Position numbers and translations under genes: made by a program. Positions 47,021-59,931 of a DNA stretch of 64,000 nucleotides are shown one piece after another. The number at the start of each line of letters is the position of its first letter. Positions within the stretch are counted from its first letter, which is position 1. This DNA comes from Gymnothorax reevesii (taxonomy: Eukaryota > Chordata > Actinopteri > Anguilliformes > Muraenidae), in the NCBI GenBank assembly GCA_029721435.1, contig CM056578.1, positions 18,481,911 to 18,545,910 of the forward strand. The letters run 5' to 3'. A model generated the notes under the pieces. The model saw nothing but the letters and a program-made list of their open reading frames with translations. It was not told where the DNA came from and made no database searches.

Positions 47021-50000
47021 GGATAATCAACTCGATGGTGAGCATTCCACGAATGCCCTTCGCGGAGGCAACCACCCTACCCTGTACCAGGTGGTACAGA
47101 AACCCCATAATAATATGGACTCCAGGTGTACAGCACTGTCACTGCTTATCAAAAAATGTATGCAAAAATATTCATACGCGAGACATTACAGCACATCATT
47201 AAGCAAATGTGTGCTGAATCATAATTAAATCCATACATTTCTATCTGGCTTTCCAGAATGACTGTCCTGTTTCATTGCAGGGAAGGTCATTTTCACATTA
47301 AAGAATGCAAGTTTTACAAAGACCTTCAACTACTTATTTACTTTCCATCTTCAAAGTATTCATTTTTTTCATCTGTCACTCCTCAACGCCTCCATTTAAT
47401 ATTCCAGAGTATGAAAAAACCGTCAACAAAACTTCTCATCTACTATGTCTGCCATATGTGGGTCAGTCAGTTTTTTAAATATTCATCTGCAAATTCAGAA
47501 TATTATATTCAATAATGGCCCAGGCCCAAGCCGCGCTTCAGATGACAGAAATGAGTTTCAAATATTTTTTTAATTGGAAAAAATAAAATCATACTCTCTG
47601 GTGTAAACCGTTTCTTTTGATAATCTCCCTCTGGGAAAATGAGACAGGTAAACGATTTTACAGGTAGTCGACATCAAAACACAAAATCTAGACGCTTTTA
47701 CAGGGGAAAAATATTAGTCTTTCTACTTCATAATTTATTTTGCTCTGTCACATACAAGTATACACAAACCGAATCTAGAAGGAAAGTAATACCTTTATTG
47801 AAAAGTAGAGCCTGACTATGAACATATCAGATGGAATAACCAGCTCAGGGTGCCATTTTTTCTACTTAATTGTTTTGAGAAATGTTGTTGCACTCAATCA
47901 AAAAAGAAGTTATTCATGACATACCACAGGTGTGAGGTTCTCTCTGTGTGGAACAGACATTTCTTTGCTGAACGAATGTAAATATATAAGTCACTACATA
48001 CCCACATAAGACTCAGAATCCAGTCTCAATGACATTTTCCTTTTACAAACAAACAAACAGAAAGATCACAGCCTGGCTCTGAAATTTAATACTTGCGGTG
48101 GTATTTGTTTTTAGATTAACGGGGCGACTGTCTCTGTTGTTTCTCCCCGCCGCAAGGGTTAGGGATTATTAAAATGAGCTCGATACATCCCTCTGACTTC
48201 ACTCTGGCACTTTCTTCTGGGAGTTTCGCAACATTCTCCAAACCCTGAAGAAACGGTATGTATATTACATGCCGCGTAGTGGAGCGCCGAGATCGTATGA
48301 TCAAATTTTGTCCCCAGCCCCCCGCCCAAACATGAGCTATTGCTTTGTGGCAACTAGAGGAGAGCAATATATCAGCATTAGAGATGTACGGGTAGAAATC
48401 TTTCACAGGATATAAATTTACCTACATCTTCTACAATATCCCTTCTCCCATCAGAATCTCAGCCTTATCAGACTTTTGTATTCCTTACAAAGCATGTTCT
48501 GTTGAAATTAGGATAAATCAAAACTGCAATATAGGTCATTATGATCCAGATTTTGAATATATTGTGATATTAATTGTTTGGCAATATCACTCTGCCAGAA
48601 AGACATGTAGACGCATTAGAGCACTCCAGTCATTGCCCCTGACCAAGGCTCTGGCTTTAGGACAACAGTTGGTCCCTGTGGCTGCCCACAGCGCCAGAGC
48701 AACTAGTGCAGGTCAAACGCAGAGAACAAATTACGCCGCGGGGTTCGATAAAGTGTATCTAATCATTTCCAGCAGCAACACGGGAAAGCGGCAAAAAAAT
48801 ACCAACGTTTCAAACCGGCAAAACCCCACGAAGCGGTTGAATAATACTGTCTGACTGAGGTTTGACAGCAATTTAAGTTGCAAAAGTTCAGCACTACTTC
48901 TTGACATTCGCCCTCCCCTACCAAAGTGAGTTCAATACCCCCCCTCCCAGCCTCCCATCTTCACCCCCTCAACCCACACACACAACAGCCGACAGACATC
49001 AGAATCAAGGGAACAATCAGGAGCAGTGTGCAGAATTACACAGGAGAGAATCGGATTACTCCCACCACTCTCCCGGAGTCCAGTTCAGGAACAATCCCAT
49101 TAAAGCAGGAGAGCTGAGTATCCTTTTTCTGCAGCAATTACAAACCATAGGAGACATAAAAGAGCCATTTCTTCACAGCTTGTATCATCCATCAACCATT
49201 AAGCTTCAAAGTGGGGAAGATATTTTTATATTATTATCTTTCTTGCCGAAGTTACACAGAGACCCGCTGGCACTACGTCTTCCTATAGGAACAAATAGGC
49301 TACATGAAGACAGCAAACGCTGCCGAATCAAGGCGCTTCAGAAGAAGAAGAAGAAGAAAAGAAAAAAAAACATACGGTTTACCGTTTTCGATTTTTCATG
49401 TTGCTTTTTATTTCCTCTCCCTCTTAACAGCAATGTTAAACCATTTATTCTTAGTTGCTTTTCAATTCTCTTCCTGAAGGATCATGAGAGCAACTCAGGT
49501 GTGAATGTTGGTTCTCTCCGGTCGCATGACTTTCCGCAAAAAAAATAAATAAATAAAATAAATATTTTGCAGACGTCCGCCTGAGCATGGGTATAACTTT
49601 ATTGCCTCTCCGAGCTGCTTCAAAGTCAAATGCACGTACGCGGCATCGTTAAGCTCTTGTTGCGTTTCACTTCTTTTTGCGGAACATCCAAGGTTATTTT
49701 TTTTGCTCCCTGCTTTTGCGCCACCTTGACAGGAACTCTTTGTAATTCTTTCTTTTTATCCCTCGCTAAGTTCTGTTGTTGTCAAAAAATTACACGACAT
49801 TTTTTATGCGTATTTCAACCTGCTCCTAAGAGGGAGGGAAAAAAATAAAGCATTAAAAGGATTGCGCGTGTCTGCAAACAGACGAGAAACAGACTCAGTC
49901 GGAGTGCGGTTTTAATCTTGGCATCAGAATACCAACGAGACGTCACTCATCCTCATTCTATTAGACAGGTGACGGGCGTCACTGTCATCCGCTGACAGTT

Positions 50001-50166
50001 GGTGAATATCCCCTAGTCCGGTGTGATTTAGAGTCAATTTGAAAATTAGCTTGAAAGCTTGTCGTTGCTATCATACACCTTTTACAAAAGAAAACAAACG
50101 CGTTCACGCAAAGTGCCGAGTTTAATACGCAGATTTTTTTTTTTTATGAACTCATAATGCATAGCA
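47021..50166. other. Non-coding sequence
   Basis: Unique sequence. The 215-codon frame at 48901-49548 contains an AAG-repeat-derived lysine run and no domain, and is probably chance. Confidence 0.5.
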
Positions 50167-50356
50167 CAGGGTGTCAAACCCCTGTCCTGGTAGGCCACAG
50201 TGTCTGCTGGTTTTTGGAGTTTTTGGCACGACTGATTAATTTCCATCATTGATTGGCTACATAGGTTGTTTTCACAGCCATAATTGGCTGCTGATTGGAA
50301 GGAATCCACAAGCACCTGAGGATACTGAGGTCCTCCAGGACTGGACTTTGACACTG
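50167..50356. mobile_element. hAT-type MITE
   Basis: The ends CAGGGTGTCAAACCCCTGTC and the complement of CAGTGTCAAAGTCCAGTCC are inverted, with GTCCTGG/CCAGGAC next to them. The sequence resembles the common fish hAT MITEs whose ends begin CAGGGGTGTCAAAC. No clean 8-bp target duplication is left. It is non-coding. Confidence 0.7.
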
Positions 50357-51517
50357 CTGTCTTACCATGATGCTAGTGAGCAGGGGAACAGAGAAGAATT
50401 GACTACCGCAGTGCTAAAAGTACCTCTCGGTGATTGAAAATGTGATTTAAGTATTTTTAGCACTAGGCACTTATATTTATTGGTAGCAGCTGAGTGAATT
50501 AAGATAACAATAAGTTATAGATGGAGCTACAGGATCAACCACTGACGATTGTTCAGAGCCAGTTAACATACAGTAATTGTACTCTCCATGGCCAGGGCCC
50601 CTCAACTCGACGAGTCTTTGACAACAGTCTGCATTTGTCGAGCTAATCCTTGAGCTCTAGAAGAACTGCGGTATTGCACGCTAGGAGCCAGGCCAGTGGC
50701 GGGTGACACTCCGGCGAGGGTGACGAGATAAGACTTGGCGTGCCCTCGCCAGCTGTGGCTGCTTAATTAAAACCTGGAGCCCTGTCGACCTACTAAATAG
50801 AGAGAGAGAAAGTGACAGAGCAGGGAAAGATGAGATGGGTGGTGCCCTGGAGGGGAGGGGGGGGGGCTTTGTTTCCAAGGAAACAGCAGAATGTCGCGGA
50901 AACAAGGGTTAAAGGACGAGACTCGGTCTTCCTCCCGCATCACAGAGCTAGCAGGCAACAGGATGTTGCTGCCGCTAATGCCAGTTAGTGACGGAGCCTC
51001 GTTAGCGGCTAATGACCCCACATGGTGGTGATGTCACCTCCTGGGCCATTAGCAGGGGAATAGACCCCCCCATTCTCCCTCTACCATTAACGAGGAGGCA
51101 TGATTGGATGGAGGGTGGGGTTTGTTGACATTCCCGAAGGATTCAAGAAGTAGGGTGGACAGAGAGGACAGAGAGGGTGGGTTACAGTGAGAGGGTACAG
51201 ATGGGGTTCTGCCTGAAACATTGGGAGGGTTTGAGGGGGTCAGGCATATGCAAACAGGGTTAGGCTTTCCGTGTTCAGGCATCTGCCCCAATGTGCCCTT
51301 TTGCTTTGATTAAATATGTACAGACATTATTATTGGGACAGTCTTTTGACCTCCTCAGTCTTCCCTAATTTCAGAGGATAAAACTTGATGGGCAAGGAAC
51401 ACTCTCTTCCCTTTAGGTTTTGACTTGTTTGGGAATTTCCACATCTAATTATAGTTTCTGGTACATTCATTTACAACTTTGTTGCCAGTGATTGTGACTA
51501 ATATTATATACACACGT

Positions 51518-51548
<31 letters not shown>

Positions 51549-52164
51549 CCCCAAGCCTAGCCCTCAAATGTCCTCGCTTTCAGAATCTAATCTCCACCAC
51601 TCTAAATTTGACTGAAAACCTCTGGACAGGAAAGCGTCATGCATTAATAGTATCGACGCAGTGATTTCTCCTGTGATTTGGAAAAACCAAGTAAGTTTAT
51701 CAGTGGCAAGGGTCTCATAATTGAAAAAAAAAAATAGATTTTGGACTTTTCCTAAAAGAAAAAAATAATACAAACTTGATTTTGACTGTTCAAATAACAC
51801 AAATAGCAAGTGTTTTAAGATTTTCACTGCTCAAGATCACAGCAAATGAGGGTCAAACCCAGTTTCCACCAGAAGTGACACACGTACCAGGTTTTTCCAG
51901 ATCAAAGGAGATTTTATGACCCAACACTGGCGCAGGTGAGCTAGAGATGCGGTAGACCCTGGCGAGGCCTGGCAGCGATTTATCACGGGTGAACTGAGGC
52001 ATGATGGGTATTGTTCAGAGTACTAGGGGTGGCATTTGGACGACATTTGAGATGTGGACGTTATGGGGGGGTTTGTAAAAACCTGAAATGCAGCCCACAG
52101 TCTCTGGGCCCTTGGCCAATAGTTCAGATAGAGGAGCCCAGTGCAAATGATTGTGAAGCTTGTT
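50357..52164. other. Non-coding sequence
   Basis: Unique sequence with a G-rich run at 50855-50867 and the TA/T run at 51511-51547. Confidence 0.55.
51511..51547. repeat. TA repeat followed by T-run
   Basis: GTATATATATATAT followed by about 18 T. Confidence 0.85.
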
Positions 52165-52255
52165 CAATACCGGGGGGTGGCGGGGTATACATTAGAAAAT
52201 ATGGATGCGGTCATATAAGCACTGAATGTTGCTTTGGATAAAAGTGTCTGCTGAG
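52165..52255 (+). mobile_element. Fish repeat fragment (TTGGATAAAAGYGTCTGCT motif)
   Basis: It contains GCTTTGGATAAAAGTGTCTGCT, a tail motif of a repeat very common in teleost genomes. Only the end of the element is recognisable. Two other fragments of the same motif are at 53490-53545 (reverse) and 61790-61885. Confidence 0.55.
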
Positions 52256-52929
52256 AAGAGCATCCATGTAAGATGAGGGACAGTGGGGCTCGTGGGGAGA
52301 CTGAGCTCCTGATGATGTCCTTGCTTTTCCTTTTAGGGGGTTGACCAGGATAGCAGTGAATGTGTCAAAAAAGAGGCCACACATGGCACAAGGGAAGTCT
52401 AAAATCCCGAAAATAAGTAAAATTTTGCCTGGCGCTTATTTTCCATTTTACTTACATCCATTTACTGTCATTCCAATTAAGTTTTTTTTTTTTTTTTTGC
52501 CAAATAAGGCAAAAAAATCACAAAGGAACAGAGTTATTTGGACTCATATCAAGATTTTCCACTAGGGTAAAAAAAAAATTGTGCCCTTTCACCAAATACT
52601 CAGCAAAGAGCTGCTTTAAACAGCGTAACAGGTTGTACTTGAGATGGGAAAGGATATGATTTTAAGCTTCTTGCTCCTGATTAAGACACTTCATTAAGAC
52701 AATTTCTTTGTGGAGAAGAGAGGTGGTGGTGGGGGGACCCTCTCCTCCCAAAGTGAATATCAGATAACAGTCGAGAGGCTCCAACAGATTTTATACACCT
52801 TCCCCCCCATTCCCCGCCCCACCCATTTGGCACAGTGACCTCAGTCAGAGACTCTCGGGGGGGTCGGGAGCGGGGCTGGGTGGGTGCGAAGCCCAGCCCT
52901 AAATCCTCAGACAAGGACATAGCAGCTGG

Positions 52930-53080
52930 TGTGGGAGTGCAATGGGGAAATATGTAAAAGCATACGCAATTAGCAAAATGGATATAATGGGCATGTCATT
53001 ACGGCTTTGGAGCCATTTAATGCTGCAATGGCATACGAGGCCCACTTACTTACGGAAAAGCTATCTGCAAACGAGCACGA
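52930..53080. promoter_or_regulatory. Candidate conserved non-coding element
   Basis: Repeat-free block with AATTAGCAAAATGGATATAA, GCCATTTAATGCTGCAATGG and other AT-core sites. It reads like vertebrate conserved intronic sequence. There is no direct proof. Confidence 0.18.
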
Positions 53081-53489
53081 CCTCAATAGCATAACCGTTG
53101 TCCTGACCTTTCATACACACTTAAACAGAGACATTTAGAAACTTTTAATCTCCCTTAACCAGGCTTATTGAAAACAGCCCCTCCACCACATGTGCATATT
53201 TAATTATACGTACACACTTTCCCTTAAATACTCAACAGAACTTCTCCGCTATTTTTTGTTATTACAATTATCGATCCTTTAAGGAGAGGAAGGAAACTTC
53301 AGTGAGCAAACTTAACCAAAACGGTTGGAAATTGTAAATGTTTATCTTTGACTCCTCTTTTATTTTTTTGCCATTTTTCTCACCCCTGGGACAAATCAAC
53401 AGACGCAATCAAAGAGAGAGATGCAGCATAACAGCATTATCGAACGCACTGTACAACGGCAGGCCTCCTCAGTGCTTTTCTCATCTTTT

Positions 53490-53545
53490 ATTATTCATTT
53501 ACAGCGGCAGACGCTTTAACTTGGAGTGACTTAAAAGGGTAAAGT
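53490..53545 (-). mobile_element. Fish repeat fragment, reverse orientation
   Basis: GGCAGACGCTTTAACTTGGA and GTGACTTAAAAGGGTAAAG match, in reverse orientation, the same motif family as 52165-52255. It is short and decayed. Confidence 0.5.
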
Positions 53546-53940
53546 GGTAAGACACAGAACATTAAACATATATCAAAGGAGCGGCATGACGGCAGATACA
53601 GGGAGACCGCCATCAAGCTTCGAGCGCTAAAAGCATTCAACGGTGCATAATCGTTTTCCGTGTACATGCATGCACACAGTGAGCTTCAAAAACAAGAAAA
53701 CCATCCCCGTTTTTATGCAGTGCCGAGCAATGACACAGCTCAGTTATATAATGATCTAATTATGATGCTTATTTACTGAATCTATCCAGCCCACCGCTGA
53801 AATCTGTGTTATGCTCTCTTCTGGAACATGTGGGTGAATATATTAACTATGGGATCAGCACAGGCAAAGACAGTGTTCTGAGTGTTATCCAGAGGTTCTT
53901 AAAGAAGACTCAAGTTGTTTGGCAGGTTGTGACCGAGTAA

Positions 53941-54295
53941 GTGTGTGCATATGTGTACGTGCTTGTGTGTGTGTGTGTCTGTGCGTATGTGCCTGGTCCG
54001 TGTTTACCTGCCCTTGTGGGGACAAAATATCCCCATCAGACATGATATTCCAGGTTTCTTCAGGAGATTTGCAGGTCCCCATAAGGAAATTGAGATATTT
54101 TAGGGTTAGGGGTTGAGGTTAGGGTTGTAATGAGGTTAGGGTTTGGTTAAAGTTAAAGTTAGGGTTAGGGGTAGGTATGTGCTGTTGAAGGTCAGGGAAA
54201 GGGGTTAAGGAATGAATGCAAGTCTATGGCATGTCCCCACAATACATGAAAACCCAATATGTGTGCGAGTGTGTGTGTGCGTATGCATGTGTTCT
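53941..54295 (+). mobile_element. Fish interspersed repeat with GTGGGGAC and TTAGGG-like core
   Basis: The order is: GT-rich flank, GTTTACCTGCCC, CTTGTGGGGACAAAATATCC, GGTCCCCATAAGGAAATTGA, a degenerate (TTAGGG)n-like stretch at 54105-54176, then AATGCAAGTCTATGGCATGT, CCCCACAATACATG and a GT-rich tail. The same series occurs in the interrupted copy at 40755-41290. The telomere-like motif is part of the repeat, not evidence of a former chromosome end. Confidence 0.65.
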
Positions 54296-55299
54296 TGTAT
54301 TTGCATACTGAATATAAGGCTTATATGTAATAAGCTTTGGAAATGGTTAAAAGTGCCACCAAATTAATTCCAAATATTGAAGATAAATGTTATGAGGAAT
54401 GACTAAACCCTTTGTTGCATGACCTTTGTCCTCTTTTGCCCATTAAGGGTGGTGGGTGTGTTTGGTTACTTTAGTAACCAATATGCAACAAAGGATAGAT
54501 CTCCACAGGCTGAAAAAATGGACACTTCGGTGTGATTTCATTGAGTCATTTCAATACGTGAGAGGAATTAACGAACTGAATTACACAGGATTTTTGATGG
54601 TCAGATTTGTTTGCAGAAATAAGGGTCATAAAAGGGAGATAAAGGTAAAATCTGAGTAGATATTCAGAAATGACCTTTCACACAGAGATTGGTCACACTG
54701 TGGAATAGTTTGCTGGGTCATAATGAAGAGGCAGTAAACCTGTCTGGATAAAGAAACCAATTCTTATGTGTTAGGTGCACTTTCAACATATTTCAGTAGT
54801 GAGCTTTCTTAGGCTTAAAGGGCTGCACTTGCAGTATGCTAAATATTACACTTGTCAACCTGTGTACTTTTTTTTACCTTCATAGATCAATGAAGAAACA
54901 AAAAAATGGTGCGTTGAGAACAGAAATGACCGCCCTATAGATGTGCAAACCCATACAAATATACTCACACCTTCTTATTGGAGATGCACAGATACCGATA
55001 CTCATATTGAATATCAATCCAATACTGACTCATATAGCTAAATCTGGGATTGGTAACAATAGGCTGATCTATTATCGGTTTCCATTCTTTCAACAAATTC
55101 ACTGCATTTATATCTTTGCATTTATGTCTTACATTTTGTTAGGAAGTTAAAAAAAGCAAATTTAAAGTCAAACCAGACGTTGCCCTACACATAAAAGAAT
55201 GACCCAAGTCTTCCACACAGAGAGGCACACGGCATATAAACATTCATATTAATTTGGTTCTCAGTGTCAGCCGATACTGAAATCCCAGGCATTGGTTTT

Positions 55300-55337
<38 letters not shown>

Positions 55338-55348
55338 TGTGTGTGTGA
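55300..55348. repeat. (GT)n microsatellite
   Basis: About 23 GT units with one interruption. Confidence 0.95.
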
Positions 55349-55401
55349 CTGCCCTGTTACCAACTACTCTTCACCTCCAACCTGAACCTCATGCCTGCTA
55401 T

Positions 55402-55442
55402 GGAGAGAGAGAGAGAGAGAGAGAAAGAAAGAGAGAGGGAGG
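55402..55442. repeat. (GA)n microsatellite
   Basis: GA run with AAAG interruptions. Confidence 0.9.
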
Positions 55443-56281
55443 CACAGAAAGAGAGATGTCATAAACGTTAAATAGAAACGACAGAATCTCGAGAGCTGAA
55501 GGCTTTCATTTACGGTGCGCAGGGATAAAAACGGCGTAGAGAAAAGGGAGGAAGGGGAAAAAAACGGCGAGAGGGAAAAAAACGATGAGAGGAAAGAAAA
55601 AACGATTTATAAGAAAGCGAGAAAAACCCAGCGCAAATAAAAAGAGGCCGTGATAAGAGGCGACCTATTGATCGGGTTGGGCAGAGAAATGGAAGCAGGG
55701 GGTGAAGGGAGGGAGGGGCGGACGGAGAGGGGGCGGAGGGGGGGGGGTATCAGGGCCAGGGAAGGTCGGATGCAACAACAACAGAAGACTGATCCCGACC
55801 TAATGAGTCCGGTCAAGGACAGACAACACAGAGAACAGCAGCTATTCATTACCCCTCTGTGTCGCTCCCTCGCTTCTCATCTATCCCTCCAATCTTATCC
55901 CGTCATCCTTCCCCCGCGCTCCCAGACAAAAGCAGAGGGTGCAGCGGCTTTCGCCAAACCACGGGAGGAAGGACACAGTAACCATTCCCAAGCATCGAGA
56001 AAACAAAAACAAAATAATTCAGGATGTGTATCAGTGGTTTTGGAGAGGCGGTTGGGACTATGCCTTGGGCACGAAGGCTGCAGGTTGAAGACCAAGACCA
56101 GTCACAGCCTTCGCTGGTCAAGAAAGGGTCTTAATCGGAATTCCTTTGCTAAGGAGTGAAAGTGCGAGGACATGGCAGTTGAGGGGGTATACCTCGTGTT
56201 AAGAGGGTGTGCAGTATTAAGGCCCAAGCATGTCACTGTACTTACCTCTTAAGAGGCTGTAGTGCAGAATTCCATCAGTGA

Positions 56282-56285
<4 letters not shown>

Positions 56286-56321
<36 letters not shown>
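56286..56321. repeat. (TA)n microsatellite
   Basis: About 18 pure TA units. Confidence 0.95.
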
Positions 56322-56325
<4 letters not shown>

Positions 56326-57414
56326 AAATTGCCAATAAGATTCAATTTTGTGTGTTTATTTGGAGGGCTCACATGAAATAGACGGAAGCATTAGGCGAAT
56401 CCTGGACTGGTCACCTGATTAAGGTACCAGCGGGAGGCAGGGAGGCAGCGGCTATTTCGGACACATTAGCTCATGAGAGACCCAGTTATGACTCATTCCA
56501 CTGAGCCAGACGCCACAGCGAGACGCAGGCAACACAGCGACGGGAGAAAATGCGCTTCCCCCTCCGGACTGACACTCTAATTCTATGCTTTTTTTTCCCC
56601 CCCTGCAGCGGCAGTTGGCCCCTAATCCCACCGAGGGCGATTTCCCCTGTCAGGTCCCACCACACGGGCCGAGGAACATGCCCAGGGGACAAACGCGCAC
56701 AAAGAGCCATCTGCCCCCCCCCCACGCCCAGCGATCACAAGAACGGCGAAAACTGTCTTAACAAGTGTTTCAGTCTCATCGCGACACTCGAAGTGTGATT
56801 TCCGTCCTCTCAGGTGTTTCGTTGTTAATTGGTGAAATTTTCTTATCACATGGGCACCTCATAAAAATTAGTTACCTTATTGGAAGATATTTTTTGTAAT
56901 ACAGCAAAAAAAAGTAAAACAAATACGATTTGAAATCTAATTATGAGACTAAATGTCAGCGATGATGGATTATTTATTTGTTCTTGCAGTGGGCCGACTG
57001 CGTTCTCCCTGTGCCTCGCAAACGAAGGGACTCTCGGCTCTCGTAGGGCGTGCTCGGGCCTATCCTCAACACCAGAAGCTTCCAGAAAAATCAATCTCCG
57101 GGCGGAGAGGAGCGGCCCCTGCTACGAATGCAGTTGTGCGGGCAGAGGCAAACCCCCCCCCACACTCACACTGTAGTTGTGTAAACATTCAGAGCTCAGT
57201 CCTCTCTCTAATGGGGCACAGTGAGACCCGCGGAACAGACAGCGTGTGTAAGAGTGCATCTCATAAGGAAACTGACCCATTAGCACTCCACCGTCCTAAC
57301 ACAGCTGCAGCCCATCGATCTCAGGCCGCAAACACGGGCTCCCTGATACGCTCCTATAGAGATGGCAGTGCTGGGGTTTACTACAGGATACCGCAGAGCG
57401 TCTCAGTGTTCCCT

Positions 57415-57960
57415 GAACACACACACACAAGCACGAGCGTGCACATGCCCGTGTAAGCACAAACTACAGTGTGCACAGGCAGATGCACATTCAACTGAAA
57501 CACTTTTTAAAATGCACACACACACACACGCGCGCGCGTATAGACACACTACAATATACACATACAGATGCATCTTCGACTTAAATGCTAATTAAAATGC
57601 ACACAAACTCTCACACACGCATGGATATCCACACCCCTGCAAACACAATGAGCACATGCACTCATATGCAAACATATACAACCCTCTCACAAATACACAC
57701 TCTTGTGCATACACACATAAATATACATCACAATGTATGCAGGCACATATGCGTAAACTCACACAAACACACACATATACGTAAACACACCCCACAATGC
57801 GCACCTGCACACACGCGCGCACACACACACACGCACACACACACACGCACGCACAAAAACATTTGCACACCCACATGCACACATACACACACACACACAC
57901 ATGCGCGCATACAAGCACACACGTAAACACACACCACAACATGCACACAGATACATTCAT
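57415..57960. repeat. CA-rich cryptic simple sequence
   Basis: About 540 bp of interrupted CA repeats, including CACACGCGCGCGCG. Long frames on both strands are artefacts. Confidence 0.9.
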
Positions 57961-59518
57961 TTACTCAGAGGGAAATAGAGGGATAAAAGCACCTTATTCC
58001 TTTGCCAAGTCAGTTTCATGCATGTGCTGGAAATGATACTCGAAACTCAGCTTTATACCTCAGTAACAAGTGTCTTAATTGATGCTTAAGCTCTGCCGTC
58101 TAGTGGGAAAGTTGCTGAGAGAGGCATATTTGATTTAGCAAATAGCAGCTAAATTCCTCTCTCTTTGCAATTTGCTGTACTTTAAACACTTAATGTATGT
58201 TGATTTTCCCTTAAATTTCTATCATTTTTAATTCACTTCTTTTTAAACTCCATGGAGTGGAAGGGACTAACAGTAGCAGTATTTTTTATTTTTCTAAGTT
58301 TCTCTACCAGATGTCAGCAGCCGAGCTGTGAGTCCTGATGCTCATCTGCGAGAGCATCACTCCCACCCAAGGCCCAAACCCAGGGCAGCTGCTCTGGTCA
58401 GACACAAAATGGCAGCCAGGAATAGGACAAAATAGGATGACAAATGGCGCGCTGCTCCGGCAACTAGATTTATGTAGCGTGAGCATCACCGGAGCAGCTC
58501 AGGAGAATCCAATTATTTTGTTTTGGCATTCGGGTAAACTGCTCAATGGGTTGGTGTAAAGATGGTGTCGGACCAGAGGGACGGAAAAAGGAAAGAGAGG
58601 AAAGGGGGAAAGAGAGTGAGAGGAAGAGAGAGGACGAATGGCAGAATGCTTCATGGCTGTAATGCTAAGCTTTCGGAGCGCACACCTTCATTTTATTGAA
58701 AATGGGCCTCGCTGAAGCAGGCAATACCCCCTCAGCCCCGAAGGTCACTGCTGCAAGGTCAAAGGTCAAACTGGGACGAAACCTCGAAAAGGCACACCTG
58801 CCCCCCATGGGGAGTCCACATATGCAGTATGAACTTCCTAACCCAAGTGGTTACAGAGAAATTGCCCGGACAAAATTGGCATCCGCCCACCCACCCGGAC
58901 GCCCGCCCGCCCGCCAAAGGGACGACATTACCCCTCGTGCCCTTGTCGGGCTGAGGGGTAAAAAAACCATGGGTCAGTTGCGTCATGATAATCAGCCGAT
59001 ACAACATGCCTCAGTAGATTCCATCAGGAAAGTGCCTTGACTACAGTAATGGATGTCCTCTGGCCATCTCCTGATTGGATACTGGGACAAAAAAAGGCAA
59101 CTCTGTTGTATTAATGCTTGAGAATTACATTCATTAGGGGGAAATCCTGACATAGAGAGAGCAAGTATGTGGAGGAACGACCAACAAGCTTCAGAGACAG
59201 CTGACAGAAGAAGGTGGAGAAGCCGGTGGTCAGAGACCACAAACCCTGCAATTTGCTGCCTCCACTCATAAAGTCAGACGGCTGACTTCTCGAAAACCTC
59301 TGGATTTTCTAATTAAAGGAAATGAGCTCATTAGAGAATAAAGGTGATGAGAAAGAAATTCTGAAGTGGAACTTTACTCTCCGAGCCAGAATTTTCCACC
59401 TGTGGGGAGACAGATTTAGACAGGGCCAAAAGGATTCTGTTCACTGTGGGGACCTTCCACAGATTCCAATTAATCAGGATTAATGAGGGAACAGCATGAA
59501 TTCTGGGAAAGTGAGTCA
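57961..59518. other. Non-coding sequence with DR1 motif
   Basis: Unique sequence apart from a GA-rich run at 58590-58640, the DR1 at 58756 and a (CCCGCC)n-like stretch at 58885-58915. Confidence 0.55.
58742..58768 (+). promoter_or_regulatory. Perfect DR1 nuclear-receptor motif plus an extra half-site
   Basis: AGGTCA-A-AGGTCA occurs at 58756-58768, a perfect direct repeat with one-base spacing. Another AGGTCA lies 8 bp upstream at 58742-58747. DR1 is the known site for RXR heterodimers, HNF4 and COUP-TF (NR2F) receptors. Occupancy is unknown. Confidence 0.4.
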
Positions 59519-59839
59519 GTAACACTCTACAGTAAAGGTACATTAATTAACATTAGTAAAGCAGTAATGGGCAGTCAGTCAATGAACAGTTAACTAATGT
59601 ATCAGCATGCTGAATGAGCATTACCTAACCAGAATTAACCCTTTGTTCACCCTTATTATGAAGTTTAAAAATATCCCTTAAGTATCCATTAAGTGACAAT
59701 TATTAGTACTAAAATCAAAAGTATAAATCAATACCTTATTTCACGTGACCATTAGTAAATGATTACGTGACACATTCTTACCGGTAGAGCTCATTACTGT
59801 ATTTATTAATGTTAGTGAACATTATTGTAAAGTGTTACC
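59519..59839. mobile_element. MITE with GTAACACT...AGTGTTAC ends
   Basis: The inverted ends GTAACACTCTACAGTAA and TTATTGTAAAGTGTTAC enclose 321 bp rich in TTAACATTAGTAA-type words. This matches a MITE family that I know as very abundant in carp-like and related fishes. No open frame. A (GT)n microsatellite begins 14 bp after its right end. Confidence 0.75.
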
Positions 59840-59851
59840 AGTGAATCTTTT

Positions 59852-59852
<1 letters not shown>

Positions 59853-59907
<55 letters not shown>

Positions 59908-59931
59908 ATGTGTGTGTGTGTGTGTGTGTGA
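59853..59931. repeat. (GT)n-(GC)n-(GT)n microsatellite
   Basis: (GT)18, then CGTGCGTGCGTGCGTGC, then (GT)n. Confidence 0.95.

Larger units (their letters stand above)
54296..57414. other. Non-coding sequence
   Basis: Unique sequence and microsatellites. A strong minus-strand donor word (GAG|GTAAGTAC at 56245) has no visible exon before it, only the (TA)n run. The 169-codon frame at 55650-56159 is a product of purine-rich sequence. Confidence 0.5.

Noticed and set aside
48901..49548. 215-codon plus-strand frame
   Set aside because: No recognisable domain, contains an AAG-derived lysine run, and has no splice or promoter support.
54105..54176. Interstitial telomere (TTAGGG) array
   Set aside because: Degenerate and embedded in an interspersed repeat with a second copy at 40.8-41.2 kb, so it is not a chromosome-fusion scar.
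55650..56159. 169-codon plus-strand frame
   Set aside because: The first half is purine-rich low complexity; no splice context or family match.
56246..56290. Minus-strand exon before the donor GAG|GTAAGTAC
   Set aside because: Only about 40 bp of sequence separate it from a (TA)n run, the frame has a stop, and there is no acceptor.
57585..57960. Frames over 110 codons on both strands rich in His/Thr or Cys/Val
   Set aside because: Same CA-repeat artefact; simultaneous openness on both strands.
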